DNA from: Bacteroidota bacterium
Lineage (GTDB): Bacteria > Bacteroidota > Bacteroidia > Cytophagales > Cyclobacteriaceae
Direction of reading: 5' to 3'
DNA: 64,000 nucleotides
Assembly (NCBI GenBank): GCA_018267215.1
Contig: JAFDYX010000027.1
Location: 1 to 64,000 of the forward strand
Positions 42,686 to 52,705 of the stretch are shown one piece after another; position 1 is the first letter of the stretch; each line of letters starts with the position of its first letter. The notes under the pieces were generated by a model, which saw only the letters and a program-made list of their open reading frames with translations, did no database searches and was not told the DNA's origin. The position numbers and the translations under genes are program-made.

Positions 42686-44962
42686 ATGCGCAGACTTTAT
42701 AATTTTTTTCCGAAGCTGATCTACTCATTCCCTGCTCAGTTATTTCTTAACAACATCAGGCGGAACATTGTACTGGTGATTTGCTGGATCATTTTATTTG
42801 CGATGGTAACCGGAAATTTCGGCAAGTATCTGGGCATCCCCTATCTCTTTTTAGACCCCGAATACCTCAACCGGGTGAACATCGTCAGCTTCATGATTAT
42901 GGGATTGATGACCGCAGGTATTACGATGGCCTTCCACATCACCTGCTACATCTCTGACGGCCACCGGTTTGCATTTGTAGGCACACTGCCCCGACCATTT
43001 TTAAAATTCATGATCAACAACAGCCTCATCCCACTAGTATTTCTGGGCGTGTACTTGTATGAGCTCATTGCTTTTCAGACCAATAACGAACACAGCACCC
43101 GGCACCTGCTGGCGCTCAACCTGACCGGCTTCTTTTTGGGCTACATCGTCATGACTTTGCTTTTTTCGCTGTACTTCAGGTTAACAAACAAAGATATTTT
43201 TAAATACATGGTGTGCCGTATTGACGAACGGTTGAAACAAAATGTGCAGATAACCCGGGCCAGTGCCCTCAATAAATTAGACATTGCCCGAAAGAAACAG
43301 GTGCGGGTAGATTATTACCTGGACAGCAAACTGCGTGTGCGCAAAGTGGAGGACACCTCGTTTTACGACAAGGCCACCGTGGTGCAGGTGTTCGATCAAA
43401 ATCATTTTAACCTGGTCATTATTGAGTTACTCATCTTTGCCATGGTGCTCACGCTGGGCATCTTTAAAGATTATCCGCACTTTCAATTGCCGGCAGCGGC
43501 CAGCTTCATGATATTCCTTACCATTTTCATTATGATGTTTGGCGCCTTCAGGTATTGGTTTGGCGGCTGGAGCGCCACCATGGGGCTGCTGTTTTTTCTG
43601 CTGATCAACTACCTGGCAGGAGAAGATTTTTTTACGAAAAGATATGAAGCCTTCGGCCTCGACTATGCCGAGCCGCCTGCTCCCTACACACTGACATCGT
43701 TAAAAAAGCAGGCCGACTCCACGCTGATGGAGCAAGACAGACAGGTTGTGTTAGATCAGCTTGGCAACTGGCGAAAAAAATTTGCCGGAGAAGCCAAACC
43801 CAAAATGGTATTTGTCTGCGTGAGCGGTGGCGGCAAGCGTGCCGCCCTGTGGACGATCAACTCGCTGCAACATAGCGACAGCCTGACACAGGGTAAGCTG
43901 ATGGAAAACACCGTACTCATCACCGGTGCCTCTGGCGGGCTGATCGGGGCGGCTTATTTCAGAGAACTGATACTGCGAAAAAAATTAGGCGAAAAAGTAA
44001 CTCCCTATGCGGCTATACACCGTCAAAAAATTTCGGACGACAACCTGAACCCGCTCATCTTCAGTTTGCTGGCCAACGACTTGTTTGTGGGCTTCACAAA
44101 ATTTAAGTATGCCGGCATTCAATACGAGCGCGACCGTGCTTATACTTTTGAAAACCAACTGAACGATGCCACCGAGGGGATGCTCGACAAACCGGTAACC
44201 GACTATGCCCATTTCGAAAAGAAGGCCATCATCCCGATGATGATCCTCAGCCCCACCGTGATAAACGATGGCCGCAAAATATACATCGCCTCCCGGCCGG
44301 TGTCTTTCATGAATTACGAAACACACAACGACCATTATCGTCATTCTAAAGTCAGCGGCATAGACTTCATGCGGTTTTTTCATGAGCAGGGTTCTCCGCA
44401 GTTGCGTTTTCTGTCGGCCTTGCGCATGAGTGCCACCTTTCCGTACATCACTCCCAACACCACGCTGCCCACCGACCCACCCATTCAAATCATGGATGCC
44501 GGTATTTCCGATAACTTCGGGCTGTCTGATGCCATCCGATTTTTATACGCGTTCCGGTCGTGGGCAGACGAAAATACATCGGGCGTTGTGTTTATCTCTA
44601 TCCGCGATTCGCCCAAACTTCAGAACATCACACGCAACTCCGGCACCACCATTGTAGATGTGTTGACACAGCCCATCAGCAGTGTGTACAATAATTTTGA
44701 AAATTTTCAAGACATCAACAGCGACTTGGCGCTGGGCGAAGCCCAAAGCTGGCTGCGTGTACCCATCCACCGCATTGACATTCAATATCAGGCCGAAAGT
44801 TATGTGCCCATCTTACGGAACATGGACAGCATCCGGCAAAATAATGCCCGCGCCTCGCTGAGCTGGCGTTTAACTACGCGCGAAAAAGAAGGCATTGTAG
44901 AAAACATCAACTCCACGCGCAATCAGGCAGAGATCAACAAACTGGTCAAACTCTTGCAATGA
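42686..44962 (+). CDS. Membrane-anchored patatin-like phospholipase
   Basis: This 758-residue protein has about seven hydrophobic segments in its first ~320 residues, followed by a patatin-like domain. The oxyanion motif SGGGKRAALW starts near residue 379. The nucleophile is Ser416 in GASGG and the catalytic Asp604 lies in MDAGISDN. It should hydrolyse acyl esters of membrane lipids, with the domain facing the cytoplasm if the topology is even. A perfect -7 element TAGATTTG is present at 42645-42652. Its stop overlaps the start of the SMUG2-type glycosylase gene (ATGA). Confidence 0.88.
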   Translation: MRRLYNFFPKLIYSFPAQLFLNNIRRNIVLVICWIILFAMVTGNFGKYLGIPYLFLDPEYLNRVNIVSFMIMGLMTAGITMAFHITCYISDGHRFAFVGTLPRPFLKFMINNSLIPLVFLGVYLYELIAFQTNNEHSTRHLLALNLTGFFLGYIVMTLLFSLYFRLTNKDIFKYMVCRIDERLKQNVQITRASALNKLDIARKKQVRVDYYLDSKLRVRKVEDTSFYDKATVVQVFDQNHFNLVIIELLIFAMVLTLGIFKDYPHFQLPAAASFMIFLTIFIMMFGAFRYWFGGWSATMGLLFFLLINYLAGEDFFTKRYEAFGLDYAEPPAPYTLTSLKKQADSTLMEQDRQVVLDQLGNWRKKFAGEAKPKMVFVCVSGGGKRAALWTINSLQHSDSLTQGKLMENTVLITGASGGLIGAAYFRELILRKKLGEKVTPYAAIHRQKISDDNLNPLIFSLLANDLFVGFTKFKYAGIQYERDRAYTFENQLNDATEGMLDKPVTDYAHFEKKAIIPMMILSPTVINDGRKIYIASRPVSFMNYETHNDHYRHSKVSGIDFMRFFHEQGSPQLRFLSALRMSATFPYITPNTTLPTDPPIQIMDAGISDNFGLSDAIRFLYAFRSWADENTSGVVFISIRDSPKLQNITRNSGTTIVDVLTQPISSVYNNFENFQDINSDLALGEAQSWLRVPIHRIDIQYQAESYVPILRNMDSIRQNNARASLSWRLTTREKEGIVENINSTRNQAEINKLVKLLQ

Positions 44963-45633
44963 CCACCTGGGCGCAACAGATTCTTACATTTCAAAAAAAT
45001 CTTTCTATCGCCACCCGCTTGCCGGCCGGTGTGGAGGTGCTGAACCCCTATCGGCACGCGGAAGCATTGCACCTGTGTAAAAATTTTTACACAACATTTT
45101 ATAACGACACCCAAAGCCGCACGATGATTCTCGGCATCAACCCGGGGCGGCTGGGCGGAGGGCTGACGGGCATTCCGTTCACCGATCCGTTGCAATTAGA
45201 TCAACTCGGTTTCTCCAACTCGTATGCTAAGAAATCAGAACTCTCAGCCTCTTTCATCTACCGCATGATTGATGCCTTTGGCGGGCCTCATTTATTCTAT
45301 CAAAAATTTTATATTACTTCGGTATCTCCGTTGGGTTTTATCAGGCAAGGAAAAAATCTTAACTATTACGATGTGCCCGCTCTGGCTAAAAAACTTCACA
45401 CCTTTATCGTAGATTGTCTGTACCGGCAATTGCAGTGGAAGGTGAACCGAAAAATTGCTTTTTGTATTGGTGAGGGAGAAAATTTTAAATTCCTGAAGAA
45501 GTTGAATGCGGAAAATAACTTTTTTGAAGAGATTATTCCGTTGGCTCATCCGCGTTTTATCATGCAATACCGTTTAAAAAAAGCTGATGAGTTTATCAGC
45601 CGGTATATTGAACTGCTCGGTCAAGCCAATTAA
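44959..45633 (+). CDS. SMUG2-type uracil-DNA glycosylase family protein
   Basis: This 224-residue protein matches the SMUG2 (DUF4918) group of the uracil-DNA glycosylase superfamily. The first motif is LGINPGRLGGGLTGIPFTDP (about 57-76). VSPLGFI lies in the middle and AHPRFIMQYR near the end supplies the intercalation-loop histidine. It would excise damaged bases in DNA. The ATG overlaps the patatin stop by 4 nt, so they are translated together without an obvious functional link. Confidence 0.85.
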   Translation: MTTWAQQILTFQKNLSIATRLPAGVEVLNPYRHAEALHLCKNFYTTFYNDTQSRTMILGINPGRLGGGLTGIPFTDPLQLDQLGFSNSYAKKSELSASFIYRMIDAFGGPHLFYQKFYITSVSPLGFIRQGKNLNYYDVPALAKKLHTFIVDCLYRQLQWKVNRKIAFCIGEGENFKFLKKLNAENNFFEEIIPLAHPRFIMQYRLKKADEFISRYIELLGQAN

Positions 45634-45740
45634 TATGATTTGACACCCGATTATTTGTAACTTCATCTTTTGTGCTAATTTTATGAAACTGATTGTCGGA
45701 GCGATTTTTAAATAATCATAACTGATTTTTTAATAGACTA

Positions 45741-46202
45741 ATGAAAGACCGTTTTTCCAACGACATTAACATCCGAAACAAACAAGCCTCGTTTCAATAC
45801 GAGTTGCTGGATAAGTATGTGGCGGGCATTCAGTTGATGGGCACCGAGATAAAATCTATTCGCGAAGGGAAAGTAAACCTGCAAGACGGCTATTGTTATT
45901 TTAACGGTGGCGAATGTTTTGTGAAGGGAATTAACATTACCGCCTATGCGCAAGGAACGCATTACAACCACGAAGCAGCCCGCGAGCGGAAACTGCTGTT
46001 AAAGAAATCGGAATTAAAAAAATTAGAAGCCAAAGTAGAAGAAAAGGGATTGACATTAATACCCACACGCTTGTTCATTAACGACCGGGGGCTGGCCAAG
46101 CTCGAAATTGCGCTGGGCAAAGGAAAGAAACTGCACGACAAGCGAGAGAGCATCAAAGACCGAGACATCAAACGCGAGCTAAGCCGCATCAAACTATCGT
46201 GA
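45741..46202 (+). CDS. smpB: SsrA-binding protein SmpB
   Basis: SmpB of 153 residues binds tmRNA and is needed for trans-translation rescue of stalled ribosomes. Conserved segments are ASFQYELLDKYVAGIQLMG, EIKSIREGKVNLQDGY, LFINDRGLAKLEIALGKGKK and the basic tail KRESIKDRDIKREL. Its length is normal. The TGA overlaps the GTG start of the following C40 peptidase gene, indicating coupled expression. Confidence 0.96.
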   Translation: MKDRFSNDINIRNKQASFQYELLDKYVAGIQLMGTEIKSIREGKVNLQDGYCYFNGGECFVKGINITAYAQGTHYNHEAARERKLLLKKSELKKLEAKVEEKGLTLIPTRLFINDRGLAKLEIALGKGKKLHDKRESIKDRDIKRELSRIKLS

Positions 46203-46987
46203 CCCCCGACCATGACTTTGGCGTTTGCCGACTTTCCGTTGTGCCCATCTGGAGTGAGGCACGCGAAGGCTTTCAACTCTCGCAGCTGTTGTTTGGCGAA
46301 GTGTACGAAGTGATCACCACCAGCAAAGACCGCAAGCGCATTCAGATCAAAACTAATTATGACGAAGTGCAGGGCTGGATTGACGCCCACCATCATGTGA
46401 TGGTGACACCCGAATATTTTGTGCAAGCCACGCATGCTGATTTTAAGATTACTACAGACATTGTTTCAACTATTCTGTACAAAAAAAATCCGTTGCCCAT
46501 CGTCATCGGCAGCATTGTACCCATCTCTACTTCGGAACTATTTAAACTCGATCATCAGTTTGCCTTCAATGGCGAAGCCAAGCCGATCAGCCAAAAGCGC
46601 AATGGCGATTTTATTGAAACGATTGCTTGTCGTTATCTGAATGCCCCGCAAGTGGCGGGCGGCAAAAGCCCGTTCGGCATCTGTGCGCACGGCTTGGTGC
46701 AGATGGTTTTTAAAATTTGCGGCTACGCGCTGCCCTGGAGCCCCGAGCAGCAGGTAATGGCCGGAAAGAAAGTAGAAGACACAGCCCACGCCACCAAAGG
46801 CGATATTGCTTTCTTCAAAGACAAATCCGGACAAATCATTCATACCGGCATTGTGCTGGGCGATAACAAAATCATTCACGCCTCAGGCCACGTCAGAATA
46901 GACCACCTGACCGAAGAAGGTATCGTTCAGCAGGAAACAAAATTGCGCACATTTTCATTGGCCTTTATACGCCATTTGATCAGTTAA
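46199..46987 (+). CDS. C40 (NlpC/P60) peptidase with SH3-like domains
   Basis: This 262-residue protein has an N-terminal bacterial SH3-like region (residues about 1-135) followed by an NlpC/P60 domain. The catalytic Cys162 lies in FGICAHGLVQ, His215 in IIHTGIV and His227 in IIHASGH. It resembles the Bacteroidota group of dipeptidyl-peptidase VI-like enzymes that cut gamma-glutamyl peptides of murein. No signal peptide is seen, so it is probably cytoplasmic and recycles cell-wall peptides. The start is GTG, overlapping the smpB stop. Confidence 0.88.
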   Translation: MTPDHDFGVCRLSVVPIWSEAREGFQLSQLLFGEVYEVITTSKDRKRIQIKTNYDEVQGWIDAHHHVMVTPEYFVQATHADFKITTDIVSTILYKKNPLPIVIGSIVPISTSELFKLDHQFAFNGEAKPISQKRNGDFIETIACRYLNAPQVAGGKSPFGICAHGLVQMVFKICGYALPWSPEQQVMAGKKVEDTAHATKGDIAFFKDKSGQIIHTGIVLGDNKIIHASGHVRIDHLTEEGIVQQETKLRTFSLAFIRHLIS

Positions 46988-47057
46988 CCTGCCATCAAAA
47001 AAACTGTTCAGGTTATTGCCTGTTGTTAAAATCAAACTTTGGGTTTATCTTTTCATC

Positions 47058-47564
47058 GTGAACAGCCGTGTTTTAGTACTCAATCAGGACTTTAGCCCGC
47101 TCATGGTTTGCTCGGTAGAGCGTGCCTTTGTGATGGTTTACCTCAACAAAAGCGAAATGGTGCGCTCGGCCAACGGCCACAAGCTGCGCACCGTTAGCCA
47201 CGCCTACCCCATGCCTTCGGTAATCAGGTTGAACCGCTATGTGCATGCTCCTTACAAGGGCGTAACCCTGACGCGGCAAAATATTTTCAAGCGCGATAAT
47301 TTTGAGTGCCAGTATTGCGGCATCCGCAGAGACCTGACGTTAGACCATGTCATGCCCAGCTCGCGCGGGGGCACACACTCCTGGCAAAACCTTACCACTG
47401 CCTGCAAAAGATGTAACGCCAAAAAAGGCGACTATACACCCGATGAGGCCAACATGATACTGCGGCACAAACCTTTTAAGCCTACCTACGCCCTCTTCCT
47501 GCGCGACATTACGGGCTCAGCCCACAATGAGTGGGATGAATTTTTGGGAGCTAAGTCGGCTTAG
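47058..47564 (+). CDS. HNH endonuclease
   Basis: This 168-residue HNH protein has an N-terminal RVLVLNQDFSPL segment and zinc-binding cysteines CQYC and CKRC bracketing the HNH core DLTLDHVMPSSRGGTHSWQN. The group is widespread in Bacteroidota and Cyanobacteria; its DNA target is unknown and it may act in repair. GTG at 47058 matches the usual family N-terminus, while the frame stays open to 47016. TATCTTTT at 47046-47053 could be a -7 element, but it is too close to the start to be convincing. Confidence 0.88.
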   Translation: MNSRVLVLNQDFSPLMVCSVERAFVMVYLNKSEMVRSANGHKLRTVSHAYPMPSVIRLNRYVHAPYKGVTLTRQNIFKRDNFECQYCGIRRDLTLDHVMPSSRGGTHSWQNLTTACKRCNAKKGDYTPDEANMILRHKPFKPTYALFLRDITGSAHNEWDEFLGAKSA

Positions 47565-47572
47565 TTTTAGTT

Positions 47573-47609
47573 CGAAGAGTTGCGGGTTACAAGTTGCAGA
47601 TTACAAGTT
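47573..47609 (-). repeat. Heptad repeat element downstream of the permease cluster
   Basis: On the minus strand this gap holds 7-nt words TTGTAAT, CTGCAAC, TTGTAAC and CCGCAAC, the same type as between the permease genes. A 17-nt direct repeat (agttagtatgccctcaa) lies next to it at about 47605-47639. Confidence 0.65.
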
Positions 47610-47678
47610 AGTATGCCCTCAAAGTTAGTATGCCCTCAATTTGAAATTTGTATTTTGTGATTTGAAATTTTAATTGAG

Positions 47679-50087
47679 TTACTCACTCTTTAAACTATTA
47701 GCCGGGTTAGTCATGGCGGCCTTTACTGACTGAAGGCTAACCGTAAGCACGGTGAGGATGATGGCTACCAGAAAAGTAACAAGCAACAACCAAAGAGAGA
47801 TTGGCGTTCGGTACGCAAACTGATGCAACCACTGCCCGGCAAAATACCAGATGACAGGCACTGCCAATAAATTGGCTACTACCACTAACCCGACAAATTC
47901 TTTCGACAGCAATTGGATGATAGACAAAACGCTTGCCCCCAATACTTTTCTAATACCAATTTCTTTCAGGCGTGTATTAACCATAAATGATACCAGTCCC
48001 AATAATCCGATCAGAGCAATTAAGATGGTGAGGAGCGCGAACAAGCCAAATACTTGTGCTAAATGTTTTTCCGATTGATACTGCCGCTCAAACGTGTCGT
48101 CTAAAAAAGAGTATTGAAAATCAAATCCAGGAAAAGATATCTGCCACAAGTTTTCTAATTCAGAAAGAAGTTTCTGTGTGTTGGCAGCCTTGTATTTAAT
48201 TGCGCAGAAGCTGGCATAGTTCGGTTCATAATCCATCGCTATCGGTTCAATAGAACGCTGCAGACCGTGCTGATGGTAATCTTTCACCACGCCAATGACC
48301 GTGCCGGCAGGTTGCCCCGAAGGAGAATCTACTTTTTTTCCGATAGCCTCTTCGGCTGATTTCCAGCCAAACTGTTTCGCGGCTGTCTCGTTCAGTATCA
48401 GGCCATCGCCAAGATCGGCCGGATGATCTTTGCTGAAAGTTCTCCCGGCTATTATTTGCAATCCCAGCGTTGAGGTGTAATTCTCATCAACGGCCAAATA
48501 CTCCACCTCTACGGATGCCTCAGCACCCTTTCCCTGCGGGTAAGCAATTTGCCCGCTCCACCCCGGCATGCCGGGTAAACCGTTGGCATAAGTTGCTTCG
48601 GTAATATCGGCCAGCGAGCCTATCTGTTCTTTAAATGTTTCAAACCTTGTGTGGTCTTGGCTATGGGCAGAAGCGATTTTCAATACAATAACTTGATCCT
48701 TATCAAACCCGAGGTTTTGTTTTTGCATGAAATCAAGTTGTCGGATTATAACTAAAGTACCGCTGACTAAGCCGGCAGAAATCATAAATTGAAATACAAC
48801 CAGTGCCCTCCTTAAGTTTACTCCGTGTCTGCCGGCCTGCACTTGTCCTTTCAATACCTGAGTTAGCTGCAGCGAAGAAATAATAACGGCAGGATAGTAG
48901 CCCGCTAAAAACGATACTGCTATGGTCATGGCTACCATCCCTAAAATCAATTTTACACTCCACAGTGAATGCAGATCATAGTTTTTTGCCAGCAGATGAT
49001 TAAAAAATGGAAGCAGCAAGCCAGTCAATATCAGGCTCAGACCCAGCGCCAAGAGGGTAAGCACTGATGACTCGCATAAAAACTGAAGCACCAGACTGAG
49101 CCGGCTTGAGCCTACCACTTTTCGCAAGCCCACTTCTTTGGCACGGTAAACCGAACGAGCTGTGCTCAGATTAATAAAATTGATGCACGCCAACAGGATT
49201 ACAAAAAGAGCAATGCCCGACAGCAGGTACACTCTGTCAATACTGCCCATCGGCCCCATACCATTGCCGGTTTTGGAGTGCAGATAAATTTTAGTCAGCG
49301 GCTCAAAAGCCACGGAGGCAACCACTCCATATTTTTTCATCAAAGCACCTACCTTTTCTTCATAGATGTTGCCGGCCTTGGCTGCAAATTTGTTGAAATC
49401 CACATGAGGTTTCAGCAACAAATAATTTCTTACGTTGAAATTTCCCCAGCCATCATCAAACGAAAAACCGGGTTCCAGTTTTTGATAGGTCGCGAACGAC
49501 AAAAACATATCTGCCTGTATGTGCGAGTTGGCAGGTATGTTTTTCATAACACCTGTTATTTTGAAGTTCAGCGTATCGGCCATCACCAATGTTTGGTTGA
49601 GTGCCTGCTCGCCCGGAAAATATTTTTGTGCCATCTCTTCTGAGATCACCACCGTGAAGGGATCGGTCAAGGCAGTTTTCGGGTTCCCTTCTGTAAGTGG
49701 AAAAGAGAATATCTGGAATAGCTCGGGTGTAGAAAAAAAATTATTTTGTTTAAACCGCTTTCCGTCATGAATGATGTCAAGTGAAGCATTCCGGTTATAC
49801 AGCACGGCTTCCACTTCAGGGTATTCTCTTTCCAGTATTTTGCCAACAGGCCATCCGTTAGTTTCTATGCCGCTGCTTTGTTGAGCGGTGGCTCCATAGC
49901 TGGTTATCACCCGGTAAATCCGTTCTTTGTTTTCATGGAATTGATCGAACGAAAGTTCATCTATTACATACAAAAGGATAATCGTGCCACACATCAGTCC
50001 GAGCGACAAACCCAGCAGGTTGATCACTGAATAGCCTTTAAATCTTAGCAGCGAACGAAAGGCAATTTTCAAATTATTGCGGAACAT
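47679..50087 (-). CDS. ABC transporter permease (MacB/FtsX type), paralog 1
   Basis: This 802-residue permease has an N-terminal membrane helix (VINLLGLSLGLMCGTIILLY) and a large periplasmic MacB core domain (about 45-275). An FtsX unit of three helices comes next, with KEVGLRKVVGSSRLSLVLQFL. A second periplasmic domain, a second FtsX unit (KEIGIRKVLGASV) and the family C-terminus NPANSLKSE complete it. No ATPase domain is fused and none is encoded nearby. Such permeases transmit ATP-driven motion across the membrane to expel peptides or drugs or to act on the envelope. It is last in a six-gene tandem series; its upstream gap differs from the others. Confidence 0.9.
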   Translation of the reverse strand: MFRNNLKIAFRSLLRFKGYSVINLLGLSLGLMCGTIILLYVIDELSFDQFHENKERIYRVITSYGATAQQSSGIETNGWPVGKILEREYPEVEAVLYNRNASLDIIHDGKRFKQNNFFSTPELFQIFSFPLTEGNPKTALTDPFTVVISEEMAQKYFPGEQALNQTLVMADTLNFKITGVMKNIPANSHIQADMFLSFATYQKLEPGFSFDDGWGNFNVRNYLLLKPHVDFNKFAAKAGNIYEEKVGALMKKYGVVASVAFEPLTKIYLHSKTGNGMGPMGSIDRVYLLSGIALFVILLACINFINLSTARSVYRAKEVGLRKVVGSSRLSLVLQFLCESSVLTLLALGLSLILTGLLLPFFNHLLAKNYDLHSLWSVKLILGMVAMTIAVSFLAGYYPAVIISSLQLTQVLKGQVQAGRHGVNLRRALVVFQFMISAGLVSGTLVIIRQLDFMQKQNLGFDKDQVIVLKIASAHSQDHTRFETFKEQIGSLADITEATYANGLPGMPGWSGQIAYPQGKGAEASVEVEYLAVDENYTSTLGLQIIAGRTFSKDHPADLGDGLILNETAAKQFGWKSAEEAIGKKVDSPSGQPAGTVIGVVKDYHQHGLQRSIEPIAMDYEPNYASFCAIKYKAANTQKLLSELENLWQISFPGFDFQYSFLDDTFERQYQSEKHLAQVFGLFALLTILIALIGLLGLVSFMVNTRLKEIGIRKVLGASVLSIIQLLSKEFVGLVVVANLLAVPVIWYFAGQWLHQFAYRTPISLWLLLVTFLVAIILTVLTVSLQSVKAAMTNPANSLKSE

Positions 50088-50196
50088 ATTGATTCATTTA
50101 AGTGGTTCAGAAATTAAAATCAAGGCTCTATCAATTTCAAGTTACAGGCCTCAGATTACAGATAATGTAGTTTCTAATCTGAGATTGAAGATTATG

Positions 50197-52587
50197 TTAC
50201 TCACTCCTCAAACTTTTTACCGGGTCGGCATGGGCTGCTTTCAGTGATTCTATGCTTACCGTTAACCAAGCGATTACCAAACTGATTATGCCGGCCCATA
50301 CAAAAACATACAAGCCAATTTCCGTGCGGTAGGCAAAACCTTCCAGCCAGCGGTTCATCAAATAATAACTGGCGGGAATGCCAACAGCAAACGCAACAAC
50401 AACCAATAGCAAAAATTCTTTGGAGAGCATGTTTACCAACTGTGCCACGCTGGCGCCCATCACTTTTCTGATGCCTATTTCTTTTGTCTTTTGTTCGGCT
50501 GTAAAGGCTGCCAACGCATACAACCCGAGGCAAGCCACAAAAATGGCAAGCCCGGCAAAGAGCGTTACCACCACCGTCAGCCTTTTGTCGGCAGCATGAA
50601 GTTTAGCCATTTGCTCGTCAATAAAAGAATACTCGAAAGCCGAAGGGATTATTTTTTGGTACGTGCTTTCGAGTTTGGCCAAAGTGGCGCTAACATCTTT
50701 TGTATCCATGCGCACCAACAAATAGCCCATCGAATTGTCTCTCGAATTGTTAAAACAATACGGGCTTATCTTTTGGTGCATCGAGCCAAAATGAAAATCT
50801 TCGGCTACACCTACTATTTCAGTTGGCTGATTGTAAAAAATCTTAACGTGCCTGCCAATCGCTTCCTCGGGCGTCAGGTGCAAGTAATCTATTGCAGACT
50901 TATTGAGTACCACTTGCACGGTAGTGTCTTTGGGGTCTTTCGTTTCAGGCAATGTTTTTCCTGCCAATAAATGGATGCCCAACACATCTATTATTTCTGA
51001 TGACGCACGTGTTGCCAAAATAGACGTGCCTCTTTGTTCGAGGCCTTCGGGTGTAAGAGTATAGCCACTGGTGCCGATGCCCGGATACGACTGGCTGATA
51101 CTCACCTTCTTCACTTCGGGCAACGACTCGAATTCTGTTTTAAGAGACGATATCTGCTTCTCTTGTTTGGCTGCCGATACCATCACCGCCACCACTTGTT
51201 CGGGTTTATATCCTAATTTTTTTTGACTGATGAAATTCATCTGCCGATAAAAAATAAGTGTGCAGCAAATAAGGATGATCGAAATAGAAAACTGAAACAC
51301 AACCAGCCCCTTGCGCACCGCAGCCTGACCACGGGAAGCTGCTACTTTTTGAATGACCGATTTAGGCGAGAACGAAGACAGATAAAAAGCCGGGTAAAAC
51401 CCCGACAGCATCGTGAGCAAAAGCCACACGCCCACAAACGAGCCGATAAAATAAGGATTGAATAAATAGGCGGCCTGTATATTTTTTCCGGTCAGGTTGT
51501 TAATAAATGGCAGCAGCAAACAAAACAGACAAACCGAGCAAACCAGCGATATAAAAACAATGATCGAGGCTTCGAAGAAAAATTTAAAACTCATCTGGCC
51601 GAAGGTAGCGCCCAATGTTTTGGAAACGCCCACCTCTTTATTTCTCCGTTGCGATTGGGCCGTGGTCAAGTTCATGTAGTTTACGGCTGCGATAATCAAC
51701 ACAGCCAATGCCAGCATCATCATAATTTTTACTTGATTATAATCTCCATACACCTGACGATCAAAGCTCGCCTCCAACATATCGGAATGGAGGTGGATGT
51801 CAACCAACGGCTGAAGCGAGAGCGAAAACCAGCGGTCGTCTTTGGGAATGTTGTGTTCCAGCATGGCTGCAATTTTTTGGTTCACAATAGCGGGCGATGT
51901 TTTTTCTCTCAGCAACAAAAAAGTTTCGAAGCTGGCATTGCCCCAGTTTTGGTTTTCATCTCGTCCGAAATGGATGGAAGAAAACGATCCGATAACCTGG
52001 CAGGCGAGCGAAGAGTGAGAAGGAAAATCTTTATACACACCTGTTACTTCTAAATTGATGAAGTTGTCAACCGTAATACTCTTACCCACCGGGCTTTGGC
52101 TACCGAAATATTTTTTAGCTGCTGTTTCACTGAGGATAACCGTGCCTTTGCGTGCCAGGGCTTTTGCAGGATCGCCCTCAAGCAACGGAATAGAGAAGAT
52201 ATCGAAAATGGCAGGGTCTGCGAAATACAATTCCTTCTCGGCAAATTTTTCTTTGTCGGTAGATATAAATGCGATGTCGCCAAAGTTGTGATGAAATACG
52301 CGCGCAGCTTTTTCCACTTCAGGGATTTCGTTAGCCACGGTGGGCGCTACTTTGTTGGGCACCTTGCCCCACTGGTGTGTCTGGTTATCATAATCGGATT
52401 TGATGTTTACCCGGAAAACCCGATTAGCTTTTTCGTGAAACCGATCAAACGAGAGTTCGTCTGTTACATACAAACTGATCATTAAAAAAGTAATCAGCCC
52501 AATGGTAAGCCCCGCAATGTTGATTACGCTAAAAGATTTATAGCGCAATAAATTCCTGAAGGCGATTTTAAAATAGTTGGTTAGCAT
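50197..52587 (-). CDS. ABC transporter permease (MacB/FtsX type), paralog 2
   Basis: This 796-residue member of the permease series has the same two-domain plan: start MLTNYFKIAFRNLL, first FtsX unit with RNKEVGVSKTLGATFGQM, second with TKEIGIRKVMGASVAQLV, and end PVKSLRSE. Its C-terminal region (RWLEGFAYRTEIG, VFVWAG) resembles paralog 4 more than paralogs 3 and 5. Unlike most copies, its first loop reads GVSKTLG instead of G(I/V)RKT(L/M)G. Upstream lies a heptad repeat element. Confidence 0.9.
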   Translation of the reverse strand: MLTNYFKIAFRNLLRYKSFSVINIAGLTIGLITFLMISLYVTDELSFDRFHEKANRVFRVNIKSDYDNQTHQWGKVPNKVAPTVANEIPEVEKAARVFHHNFGDIAFISTDKEKFAEKELYFADPAIFDIFSIPLLEGDPAKALARKGTVILSETAAKKYFGSQSPVGKSITVDNFINLEVTGVYKDFPSHSSLACQVIGSFSSIHFGRDENQNWGNASFETFLLLREKTSPAIVNQKIAAMLEHNIPKDDRWFSLSLQPLVDIHLHSDMLEASFDRQVYGDYNQVKIMMMLALAVLIIAAVNYMNLTTAQSQRRNKEVGVSKTLGATFGQMSFKFFFEASIIVFISLVCSVCLFCLLLPFINNLTGKNIQAAYLFNPYFIGSFVGVWLLLTMLSGFYPAFYLSSFSPKSVIQKVAASRGQAAVRKGLVVFQFSISIILICCTLIFYRQMNFISQKKLGYKPEQVVAVMVSAAKQEKQISSLKTEFESLPEVKKVSISQSYPGIGTSGYTLTPEGLEQRGTSILATRASSEIIDVLGIHLLAGKTLPETKDPKDTTVQVVLNKSAIDYLHLTPEEAIGRHVKIFYNQPTEIVGVAEDFHFGSMHQKISPYCFNNSRDNSMGYLLVRMDTKDVSATLAKLESTYQKIIPSAFEYSFIDEQMAKLHAADKRLTVVVTLFAGLAIFVACLGLYALAAFTAEQKTKEIGIRKVMGASVAQLVNMLSKEFLLLVVVAFAVGIPASYYLMNRWLEGFAYRTEIGLYVFVWAGIISLVIAWLTVSIESLKAAHADPVKSLRSE

Positions 52588-52705
52588 ATCGGTTCAATGT
52601 TTAATGTTCAAGGTTAGAAGAGTTACAGGTTACAAGTTGCAGGTTATAAGCTGCAGGTTAGTAGGTACTCCATTTGAAATTTGTATTCTGTAATTTTTAA
52701 TTGTG
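52588..52705 (-). repeat. Heptad intergenic repeat, copy upstream of paralog 2
   Basis: Read on the minus strand the gap contains 7-nt words CTGCAGC, TTATAAC, CTGCAAC, TTGTAAC, CTGTAAC, then CTTGAAC, ATTAAAC, ATTGAAC and CGAT directly before the ATG. On the plus strand the same DNA shows 14-bp units of the type GCAGGTTACAAGTT. The half nearer the preceding gene's stop (gtactccatttgaaatttg) is also shared with the other gaps. Confidence 0.8.

Noticed and set aside
46988..47053. Promoter-like GTTG...TATCTTTT before the HNH gene
   Set aside because: The putative -7 element ends only four bases before the chosen GTG start, so transcription would begin at or after the start codon.
50150..50183. 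Inverted repeat CTCAGATTA/TAATCTGAG in the gap between permeases 1 and 2
   Set aside because: The loop is 16 nt and no T-run follows on either strand, so it is not supported as a terminator; it may come from decayed heptad repeat DNA.
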